Below are positions 1-4,337 of a stretch of 11,839 nucleotides of DNA, piece by piece. Source of the DNA: Candidatus Omnitrophota bacterium (GTDB taxonomy: Bacteria; Omnitrophota; Gorgyraeia; B26-G9). The notes under the pieces were generated by a model that saw only the letters and a program-made list of their open reading frames with translations, was not told the DNA's origin and made no database searches. The stretch is taken from contig JAKLQT010000235.1 in NCBI GenBank assembly GCA_022013205.1, positions 1 to 11,839 on the forward strand, written 5' to 3'. Within the stretch, counting starts at the first letter, position 1, and every line of letters starts with the position of its first letter. The translations under genes and the position numbers were made by a program.

Positions 1-1
1 A

Positions 2-49
2 AAATTTGTAACTTTAGTGAAGAAAGAAGGAATCCCTATCTATGGCTAA
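2..49 (+). CDS. C-terminal tail of an MNT-type nucleotidyltransferase (partial)
   Basis: Frame 2 is open from the window edge and ends FVTLVKKEGIPIYG followed by TAA at 47-49. An ending of the form KEG-(I/V)-P-(I/L)-Y is common at the C-terminus of minimal nucleotidyltransferases paired with HEPN partners. The stop overlaps the ATG of the next gene by 8 bp, as in many MNT-HEPN operons. Only 15 residues are visible, so the call rests on this tail and on the HEPN gene behind it. The protein would be the antitoxin or AMP-transferase of the pair. Confidence 0.5.
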   Translation, partial: KFVTLVKKEGIPIYG

Positions 50-398
50 TTATAAAGATCGAATTGAAGCTGAATATGAAGCCATAGAAAAAACACTATC
101 CGCTCTCCCTCAAAAACAACTATCTCAATTATCTGAGTTAGAACTCGCAGGAATAGCAACTTTGTTGAATAATTTTTATAACGGAATTGAAAATATATTA
201 AAGCAAGTGTTTCAAAAACAATCACTCATCTTGCCCGAAGGCACTGCCTGGCATCAAAATCTTATAAATCATGCGATAAAAGAAAATATACTATCCGAAA
301 ATTTGGCCTTAGAAATTAAAAGATACTTGGGATTTCGGCATTTTGCCGCTCACGGCTACGCTTTTAATTTAAATCCTGAAAGGCTCGAAAAATTATAA
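42..398 (+). CDS. HEPN-domain (HepT-like) putative RNase toxin, possibly C-terminally truncated
   Basis: This 118-residue helical protein carries the HEPN catalytic signature R-x4-H at R99 and H104, followed by G-Y (FRHFAAHGY). HEPN RNases of this kind are usually toxins controlled by a partner nucleotidyltransferase, and the tail of such a partner overlaps the start codon. A purine-rich stretch (AGAAGG, 25-30) lies 11 bases before the ATG, so translational coupling is likely. Relatives normally continue for a last helix of about 25-30 residues after the HGY region. Here the frame stops after NPERLEKL, and an extended -10 promoter for the next gene starts at once, so the gene may have lost its end in a rearrangement. 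HEPN membership is well supported; toxicity is inferred. Confidence 0.75.
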   Translation: MANYKDRIEAEYEAIEKTLSALPQKQLSQLSELELAGIATLLNNFYNGIENILKQVFQKQSLILPEGTAWHQNLINHAIKENILSENLALEIKRYLGFRHFAAHGYAFNLNPERLEKL

Positions 399-401
399 AA
401 A

Positions 402-412
402 TATGGTATAAT
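402..412 (+). promoter_or_regulatory. Extended -10 promoter TATGGTATAAT
   Basis: TGGTATAAT at 404-412 is a perfect extended -10 element (TGn-TATAAT). The ATG at 419 begins 7 bases after the last T, about where transcription would start, so the mRNA for the small protein is probably leaderless. No Shine-Dalgarno sequence precedes that ATG. The same 11-mer recurs at 3590-3600 and, on the minus strand, at 6609-6599. Confidence 0.7.
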
Positions 413-418
413 ATTTAT

Positions 419-604
419 ATGGATAAAAAAGCATTTAAAATCACTTCTATTCGAGATAATGACTCTAAAGAATACTGGCTCAAAAAAACTTATATTGAGC
501 GACTTGAAGCTTTAGAACAATTAAGGCAAATTATATTCGGTTATGATCAGACTACCTCAAGACTTCAAAGAACTCTTACAATTACTAAACTCAAAAAAGA
601 TTGA
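419..604 (+). CDS. Conserved small protein upstream of and overlapping a nucleotidyltransferase gene
   Basis: The product is 61 residues: charged, with an N-terminal strand-like part (KKAFKITSI), a YWL motif, a helix ERLEALEQLRQ and a FGYDQTTSRLQR segment. From memory, proteins of this pattern (xKxFKVxS...YWL...ERLEALExLR...GYDxxTxRLQR) regularly sit directly before DUF6036-like nucleotidyltransferase genes. They look like the partner component of a two-gene module whose biochemical role is unknown to me. It is expressed from its own promoter at 402-412. Its last 20 codons are shared, in another frame, with the start of the next gene (543-604), and both readings of that stretch look conserved. 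I do not assign a function; a toxin-antitoxin-like role is inferred from context only. Confidence 0.7.
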   Translation: MDKKAFKITSIRDNDSKEYWLKKTYIERLEALEQLRQIIFGYDQTTSRLQRTLTITKLKKD

Positions 605-989
605 GTATTTAGTAATTGGAGGATACGCCGTAGCATTTCATGGGCATCACCGAGCTACAGGCGATCTTGACATCTGGATTGCTATTTCAAAAGAAAATGC
701 TCATAAAACCGTTGCAGCTTTAAAAGAATTTGGCTTTGACACTCCTGACTTAAAAGACGAAATTTTCCTTGAAAAAGATAAAAACATACGAATGGGAAAC
801 GAACCTCTCCGCATTGAAATATTAACATCTATAGATGGTGTCGAATTTAGCGAATGCTATAAAAATAAAAATACTGTTACCATAGATGATGTGAAAATAA
901 ATTTTATATCAGTTCAAGATTTAAAGAAAAACAAAAAAGCTAGCGGAAGACTTCAAGATTTAGCTGATATAGAAAATATCCACGAATAA
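543..989 (+). CDS. Nucleotidyltransferase of the DUF6036/AbiEii-like type
   Basis: This 148-residue protein has the nucleotidyltransferase core. GGYAV at residues 26-30 is the nucleotide-binding Gly-Gly loop, followed by ATGDLDIWI with the metal-binding D41-x-D43. Later come the IRMG...RIEILTSIDGVEF segment and the C-terminal ISVQDLKKNKKASGR...DLADIENI helix typical of this family. Members transfer nucleotides to proteins or RNA and often belong to toxin-antitoxin or abortive-infection modules; the substrate here is unknown. ATG 543 is the only start that keeps the whole fold. It has no convincing ribosome site and lies inside the previous gene (62-bp overlap), so translation is probably coupled. 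The stop lies two bases before the attC at 992, placing the gene last in its cassette. Length is normal and the active site is intact. Confidence 0.85.
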   Translation: MIRLPQDFKELLQLLNSKKIEYLVIGGYAVAFHGHHRATGDLDIWIAISKENAHKTVAALKEFGFDTPDLKDEIFLEKDKNIRMGNEPLRIEILTSIDGVEFSECYKNKNTVTIDDVKINFISVQDLKKNKKASGRLQDLADIENIHE

Positions 990-991
990 TC

Positions 992-1067
992 TTATAACAA
1001 AATAATTCAGCTAACTGGTGGGCACGCGCATTGAGGTTCACCCCAGTAGCTGATTTTTATGTTATCC
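992..1067 (+). other. attC recombination site 1
   Basis: R'' is TTATAAC (992-998) and R' is GTTATCC (1061-1067). Between them TCAGCTAACTGG (1007-1018) pairs with CCAGTAGCTGA (1043-1053). All 11 bases of the right arm pair, and one extra A in the left arm is left unpaired, the extrahelical base expected in a folded attC. R'' predicts that this cassette starts, to the left of the window, with an R' close to GTTATAA. Confidence 0.8.
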
Positions 1068-1382
1068 ATAAAAACATATATTCAGGAAATACCAATCAAA
1101 TATACGAAAATTGAATTAGATCAATTCATCATCATGCCCAATCATATTCATGTCGTCATAAATATTGTAGGGGCGATTCACGAATCGCCCGTTATTCACG
1201 AATCGTCCGAAATAAATGATTCAAAAAACAATATTGATTTAAACCGGGCAATTCGTCAGACGCGGGCAATTCGTGAATTGCCCCTACAAATTATACGTCG
1301 TAATATGTTATTGTCGAAAATGGTTGGATATATTAAAATGCGACCTGCGAAACAAATAATGGAATTAAATAAAAACGGATAA
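1059..1382 (+). pseudogene. REP-associated tyrosine (Y1, IS200-like) transposase, fragment inside cassette 2
   Basis: The 107-codon frame contains FIIMPNHIHVVINI, the HUH motif (His-hydrophobic-His) of Y1 transposases in the form typical of REP-associated transposases. It ends with MVGYIKMRPAKQI, which matches the start of their C-terminal helix. About 40-50 N-terminal residues are missing. So is the usual C-terminal end (the region resembling TPVWQRNYYEHIIR), because the frame runs into attC sequence at both sides: the ATG overlaps R' at 1061 and the TAA lies in R'' at 1377-1383. The middle (roughly AIHESPVIHES... to ...RAIRELPL) is not protein-family sequence but translated REP-like palindromes. 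No promoter or ribosome site is seen. This is almost certainly a dead fragment caught as a cassette. Confidence 0.75.
1167..1287. repeat. REP/BIME-like palindromic repeat pair
   Basis: Palindrome GGGCGATTCACGAATCGCCC (1171-1190, 18 of 20 symmetric) and a second one, GGGCAATTCGTGAATTGCCC (1264-1283), lie as a head-to-head pair. The outer ends GTAGGGG (1167-1173) and CCCCTAC (1281-1287) are inverted repeats. Partial copies sit between them (ATTCACGAATCGTCCG around 1194 and GGGCAATTCGTCAGACG around 1246). REP-associated transposases act on repeats of this kind, so finding the pair inside the transposase reading frame is consistent with self-targeting. The insertion keeps the reading frame open. 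Confidence 0.75.
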
Positions 1383-1457
1383 CCTGTCACTACAGTTGAC
1401 CGTAACCCGCGCCGAAAAAACCGGCACGGCTTCCGGCAACTGAGTTTTTCGTTAGCA
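1377..1457 (+). other. attC recombination site 2
   Basis: R'' GGATAAC (1377-1383) is the exact reverse complement of R' GTTATCC at 1061-1067, the left end of the same cassette. Arms CAGTTGACCG (1393-1402) and CGGCAACTG (1434-1442) pair fully except for A1399, the extrahelical base. The inner part CCGCGCC...GGCACGG also folds. R' is GTTAGCA (1451-1457). The left half is nearly identical to that of attC 3. Confidence 0.87.
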
Positions 1458-1466
1458 TGAAAAATT

Positions 1467-1473
1467 AAAGGAG
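1467..1473 (+). promoter_or_regulatory. Ribosome binding site of the GHKL ATPase gene
   Basis: AAAGGAG lies five bases before the ATG at 1479. The gene begins only 28 bases after the cassette boundary at 1451/1452, the usual compact layout of a gene cassette. I see no promoter between attC 2 and the gene, so expression probably depends on transcription from the left. Confidence 0.75.
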
Positions 1474-1478
1474 AAAAA

Positions 1479-2768
1479 ATGATTGATACTTATACTTTTA
1501 CTCAATCTAAAGACATTATATCGGTTCAACCATCTGACAACATATTTAAAGAACTAGGTAATAATACTTATGATTTCAAAGATTTAATTTCCGAATTAAT
1601 TGATAATTCTATTGCCGCAGGACCAAAGGACAAGCAAATTGATGTAAAAATTATAGTTTATGTAGACGAGCAAAATAACCCCACTGATTTTGTAATAACG
1701 GATAATGCTTCAGGTATTCCTCAAGATTTATTGGGTAAAGCAATTTCGCCAGCTGGTATCCAAACGAAAAATTCATTAAATGAGCATGGCCTTGGCATGA
1801 AACAGGCTGTTGCAGCTCTTGGTGAATTAAAATATCTAGCTACCAAAGTTGCTGGCGAAAAAAAAGCACGCATAATTACTGTATTTAAATTCGGAAGTCT
1901 TAAAACATATAACGCCGATTTCAATTGTGAATCTGGAACAGAAATTTGCGTCACTAACATTAAGTCAATTGTTTTAACAAATGCCACCGCTTATACCCGT
2001 AGCCTTGTACCTTATTTAGGAGCTCGCTATAGAAGACTTCTAAAACCTGAAAATAAAAAATTAAATCTGACCGTATCTATTGTCAAGAAACAGACGGATG
2101 ACGTACTTTATACATGGTCGATTGCAGAAATAAAGCCTGTTTATTTTCACCCATCCACAAGAGAAAACCGACCAGTAATTTTAAAACACCTTCTGAAAGG
2201 ACAACAATGGAAAGCAGAGTTAACTTTTGGTTACGCGCCAAAAGATAAAGCCGAATATGAAGAACTTGGCCTTGAACAACCCAATAAATTTCATCCATAC
2301 AACGTTTCTTTATCACGGCAGGGTCTCGATGTGATCTTGCATGATAGAGCTATCTTATTTCATCAACTTTCCGAACTTGAAATAATTATGAGCAAGCATT
2401 CAGATTACAACTCAATCCGTGGTGAAATTAATCTGATAGTAGGGTTTTCAACCGCTATTACAAAAAATTCTATAATTTATGATTCAAATTTCAAAGAATG
2501 CATTGAAGAAATAACACAAATATTAAATGGCCAAAAGGAAGGGCCTAACAAAAATAAACAAAATTATTTAAAAACCAAAACTTATCCAGAAGAAATCCCT
2601 GAAAAGTTACTGCGTGATCGTTTAATTGAATGGTTAGTAAATAATCCTATGAGTAAGAAACAAAATGTTAATAAAGAGTTTGTAGTGTGGAAGGGATTGA
2701 AGGCTATATTGATATATTGGCTGATAAAGAAGCTTGGGAGATCAAAGTCGATCAAGCTAGTGCCCTAG
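1479..2768 (+). CDS. GHKL (MORC/MutL/HSP90-fold) ATPase, N-terminal part of a frameshifted ATPase-nuclease gene
   Basis: The N-terminal about 165 residues carry all GHKL (Bergerat) ATP-binding motifs. The N box is ELIDNS with E39 and N43, motif 1 is DNASGIP (D75, G79), motif 2 is NEHGLGMKQA (G104, G106), and a late GT follows at 153-154. Residues about 170-360 resemble the transducer/S5-like region of MORC-type ATPases (for example VSLSRQGLDVILHDRAI and RGEINLIVGFSTAITKNSIIYD). The reading frame then changes: residues from about 406 (GLKAILIYWLIKKLG...) look like out-of-frame sequence, and the natural continuation lies in another frame starting near 2690. GHKL ATPases of this class occur in restriction-modification and related conflict systems. 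An antiphage or DNA-processing role is inferred. It is the only gene of cassette 3, with a good ribosome site at 1467-1473. Confidence 0.82.
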   Translation: MIDTYTFTQSKDIISVQPSDNIFKELGNNTYDFKDLISELIDNSIAAGPKDKQIDVKIIVYVDEQNNPTDFVITDNASGIPQDLLGKAISPAGIQTKNSLNEHGLGMKQAVAALGELKYLATKVAGEKKARIITVFKFGSLKTYNADFNCESGTEICVTNIKSIVLTNATAYTRSLVPYLGARYRRLLKPENKKLNLTVSIVKKQTDDVLYTWSIAEIKPVYFHPSTRENRPVILKHLLKGQQWKAELTFGYAPKDKAEYEELGLEQPNKFHPYNVSLSRQGLDVILHDRAILFHQLSELEIIMSKHSDYNSIRGEINLIVGFSTAITKNSIIYDSNFKECIEEITQILNGQKEGPNKNKQNYLKTKTYPEEIPEKLLRDRLIEWLVNNPMSKKQNVNKEFVVWKGLKAILIYWLIKKLGRSKSIKLVP

Positions 2769-2962
2769 ATGTTTATCAATTATTTATGTACATGGACATA
2801 GGAAATTTTGATAAGGGATTCCTAGTTGCAAAATCATTCACAACAGGTGCAGAAGTTGCCTCAAGAAAGATTATGGAAAAACATAAAAAAGAAATTACAC
2901 TAGCTAAGCGAGAAAAGTTTCCAATCAACCATCATTCAACCGACCGACCAAGAGCGAGATGA
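2687..2962 (+). CDS. PD-(D/E)XK-type nuclease domain, C-terminal part of the frameshifted ATPase-nuclease gene
   Basis: This reading frame continues the ATPase after a one-base loss. It reads GIEGYIDILADKEAWEIKVDQASALDVYQLFMY, giving D9, E18-x-K20 and, 11 residues on, Q31 after DVY. This is the D...ExK...Q pattern of the PD-(D/E)XK nuclease superfamily. A helix-rich tail (SRKIMEKHKKEITLAKREKF) follows. The formal GTG start at 2687 has no ribosome site and is very unlikely to be used. Inserting one G so that TGGAAGG (2688-2694) becomes TGGGAAGG would give VVWEGIEGYID in a continuous protein of about 494 residues. The stop lies 20 bases before attC 3. Read this as part of the same gene, not as an independent one. 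Confidence 0.72.
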   Translation: MEGIEGYIDILADKEAWEIKVDQASALDVYQLFMYMDIGNFDKGFLVAKSFTTGAEVASRKIMEKHKKEITLAKREKFPINHHSTDRPRAR

Positions 2963-2981
2963 ATATTATTAAAAATTAATG

Positions 2982-3061
2982 TGCTAACCAGTCACTACAG
3001 CTAACCGTTACCCGCGCCCCTTTGGGTCGCGCGCATCGGCAGCTGAGTTCCAATGTTGGCC
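2982..3061 (+). other. attC recombination site 3
   Basis: R'' TGCTAAC (2982-2988) is the exact reverse complement of GTTAGCA (1451-1457), the left end of cassette 3. Arms CAGCTAACCG (2998-3007) and CGGCAGCTG (3037-3045) pair, leaving AA against C in the middle. R' is GTTGGCC (3055-3061). The left half matches attC 2 closely (both read AACC-GTCACTACAG and then CCCGCGCC), so the two sites share a recent origin. Confidence 0.85.
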
Positions 3062-3549
3062 GGGGATTAATAAAAAATGAAAATAAAGCATCCCCGACCA
3101 ACACGGAGCTAAGCTTGCAGCATTGAGCAATTTGCTGGGCTTCATTTGAAGGGGTAACTCAATATTATGTCAAGGTTCGATACAAGAGAATCCGGGACGT
3201 TCATCAAAACATCAATTTAAACAAAACTGCTGGCTAAGCCCTTAAGAATCGAAGGAAATCAATCCCCTCCTTACCATACTTCTTGTTCCTTCCCGCAAAA
3301 ACTAAGAAACTAAGGGGTCAGACTCAAAAACAGAAAGTAACTTTACCCTCCCTTCTCTGCTTTAACATCTCCGTCGACAAACAAAATAGCTTATAGCAAT
3401 TCAGCTCATGGCTGTAAAAAATAAAAGAACTACAAACAGGTTGTTGAACGGAAAAATTTAAACTATAATATAGAAAATATCAATAAGTTCCGAAAATTTG
3501 CTTTTAACCAGGAAAACCCCTTTGTTTTTGGGCTTTTCCTACAGCTTCG
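3056..3549 (+). other. Cassette 4: no convincing gene
   Basis: I see no credible protein in this 494-bp stretch on either strand; the only small frame with a purine-rich leader (ATG 3167, 17 codons) is not persuasive. It holds an inverted repeat GTTGGCCGGGGAT (3055-3067) / ATCCCCGACCAAC (3090-3102) with one mismatch, and a weaker fold around 3108-3160 (AAGC...CAGC / GCTG...GCTT). A REP-like motif TAAGGGGTCAGACTC sits at 3311-3325, and the short hairpin of attC 4 closes the stretch. It may be a non-coding or decayed cassette, or two small cassettes fused. GACCAAC at 3096-3102 differs by one base from the R'' expected for the left R' (GGCCAAC). Confidence 0.55.
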
Positions 3550-3555
3550 TTAGAT
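3502..3555 (+). other. attC recombination site 4 (short, degenerate)
   Basis: R' GTTAGAT (3549-3555) fits the GTTRRRY consensus, and its exact reverse complement ATCTAAC is the R'' of the next attC, so a cassette boundary here is well supported. The left half is less regular. TTTTAAC (3502-3508) may be R'', and arms AGGAAAACCCC (3510-3520) and GGGCTTTTCCT (3530-3540) form a strong 11-bp stem with one C-C mismatch. The spacing from arm to core is unequal (1 versus 8 bases) and the site is only 54 bp. The GC-stem with a T-rich loop could also slow or end transcription. Confidence 0.6.
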
Positions 3556-3589
3556 TAAAAAATAACTTATATTTTAAATAATGGAATAA

Positions 3590-3600
3590 TATGGTATAAT
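3590..3600 (+). promoter_or_regulatory. Extended -10 promoter TATGGTATAAT of the MntA-HepT cassette
   Basis: TGGTATAAT at 3592-3600 lies inside cassette 5, between its left end (3550) and the first gene. Transcription should start near 3607, leaving a leader of about 14 bases that carries GGAG (3611-3614), six bases before the ATG at 3621. The cassette therefore brings its own promoter, as toxin-antitoxin cassettes in long arrays commonly do. Confidence 0.72.
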
Positions 3601-3620
3601 TTTTGTCATTGGAGATAATT

Positions 3621-3923
3621 ATGCTGGACATGAAACCTTACGAAGAACAAATAAAGAAAATTTGCATAGAATTACAACTTAAAAAATTGGATTTGTTTGG
3701 CTCCGCTACAACTGAGAACTTTGGGCCAAACAGCGATCTTGATATAATAGTTGAATTCAAAAAGGATGTTGAACTCAACCGCTTTGACAACTATTTCCAG
3801 TTAAAAAAACAATTACAGAACATTTTTCACCGTCCAATTGATATAATAATTGACGGTTCAGTCAAAAATCCTTATCTAAAAGAAAATATTGATCAGACAA
3901 GGAAAAATATATATGCCTCATGA
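3621..3923 (+). CDS. mntA: MntA-type minimal nucleotidyltransferase antitoxin
   Basis: This 100-residue protein has the minimal nucleotidyltransferase signature: LFGSATTENFGPNSDLDIIVEF with G27-S28 and the metal ligands D39-x-D41, followed by RPIDIII with the third acidic strand. In the studied MntA-HepT systems this enzyme adds AMP groups to a tyrosine near the HepT active site and so disarms it; that role is transferred here by family and gene order. I chose ATG 3621 over the upstream TTG at 3603 because GGAG lies six bases before it and the TTG would fall within a few bases of the predicted transcript start. The gene overlaps hepT by 11 bp. Length and motifs are normal, so it is probably functional. 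Confidence 0.88.
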   Translation: MLDMKPYEEQIKKICIELQLKKLDLFGSATTENFGPNSDLDIIVEFKKDVELNRFDNYFQLKKQLQNIFHRPIDIIIDGSVKNPYLKENIDQTRKNIYAS

Positions 3924-4251
3924 TGTAAAAAAATATCTTTATGATATTCAGCAAGCCATTGAACAAATAGAAACATTTCTCAAAGATAAAACCTGCGAAC
4001 ACTTTACAAATGAATCCATCCTGCAATCTGCCGTGGAAAGACAATTTGAAATAATTGGAGAAGCCTTATATAGAATCAGAAAAATTGATGAAAGTTATTT
4101 ATCTAAAATTGCTGATGCACAAAAGATAATTGGCTTTAGAAATGTAATTATTCATGGTTATGATATCGTCGATTCCAAGATAGTCTGGGATGCTGTAAAA
4201 TTCAACCTACCAAAACTAAAAACTGAAATTAATAATTTAATAAAAATCTAA
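3913..4251 (+). CDS. hepT: HepT-type HEPN RNase toxin (DUF86)
   Basis: This 112-residue, all-helical protein shows the family pattern from MPHDVKKYLYDIQQAIEQIETFL through SAVERQFEIIGEAL to GFRNVIIHGYDIVD. The catalytic R-x4-H-x-Y motif is R76, H81 and Y83; in characterised systems the Tyr is the residue that MntA modifies. HepT cleaves RNA and stops growth when unmodified. The start at 3913 follows AAGGA (3899-3903) and overlaps mntA by 11 bp; a TTG at 3889 is open but unlikely. The TAA stop (4249-4251) lies within the R'' core of attC 5, so the gene fills its cassette to the end. Confidence 0.9.
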   Translation: MPHDVKKYLYDIQQAIEQIETFLKDKTCEHFTNESILQSAVERQFEIIGEALYRIRKIDESYLSKIADAQKIIGFRNVIIHGYDIVDSKIVWDAVKFNLPKLKTEINNLIKI

Positions 4252-4320
4252 CAAGGCAATCCAGGTAATTTTATTCCGCGGCAAATCCGCTCCATAAAAT
4301 ACCTGATTTATATGTTAAGC
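4246..4320 (+). other. attC recombination site 5, last of the array
   Basis: R'' ATCTAAC (4246-4252) and R' GTTAAGC (4314-4320) both fit the RYYYAAC/GTTRRRY consensus. R'' is the exact reverse complement of GTTAGAT at 3549-3555. CAGGTAATTTTAT (4262-4274) pairs with ATAAAATACCTG (4294-4305) over 12 bp with one unpaired A, and the tip GCGG-caaat-CCGC also folds. This is the most canonical site in the window. It lies between genes reading toward each other and may also stop transcription from both sides. Confidence 0.92.
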
Positions 4321-4337
4321 CTTACTTATATTAAGCT

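Larger units (their letters stand above)
1..4320 (+). mobile_element. Integron cassette array (right-hand part; integrase not in window)
   Basis: Five attC-type sites divide this stretch into cassettes whose genes all read rightward. Boundaries inferred from the G|TT cleavage point are: cassette 1 (left end outside)-1061, cassette 2 1062-1451, cassette 3 1452-3055, cassette 4 3056-3549, cassette 5 3550-4314. In cassettes 2, 3 and 5 the R'' core at the right end is a perfect 7/7 reverse complement of the R' core at the left end. That is expected because the two halves came from one site when the cassette was a circle. Genes begin shortly after the left boundary and stop within 20 bp of the attC, or inside it. 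The last attC ends at 4320 and the next genes read leftward, so this is probably the distal end of the array. With no integrase in view it may be a full chromosomal integron or a cluster of attC sites lacking an integrase. Confidence 0.87.

Noticed and set aside
1721..2316. Leftward open frames inside the ATPase gene
   Set aside because: They are antisense shadows: no ribosome sites and no protein-like composition, while the plus strand carries clear motifs.
2685..2697. Programmed -1 frameshifting to make the ATPase-nuclease fusion
   Set aside because: No slippery X-XXY-YYZ heptamer and no obvious downstream stem; a one-base deletion is simpler.
3096..3181. Possible extra attC from GACCAAC (3096) to GTTCGAT (3175-3181)
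   Set aside because: Arms are short and interrupted, GTTCGAT breaks the R' consensus, and no matching R'' was found downstream. Kept only as part of the description of cassette 4.
3167..3220. 17-codon frame with a purine-rich leader (AAGGGG) in cassette 4
   Set aside because: Too short, spacing too long, no recognisable sequence.
3603..3620. TTG start adding six codons to mntA
   Set aside because: It lies within a few bases of the predicted transcript start, and GGAG is placed for the ATG at 3621.
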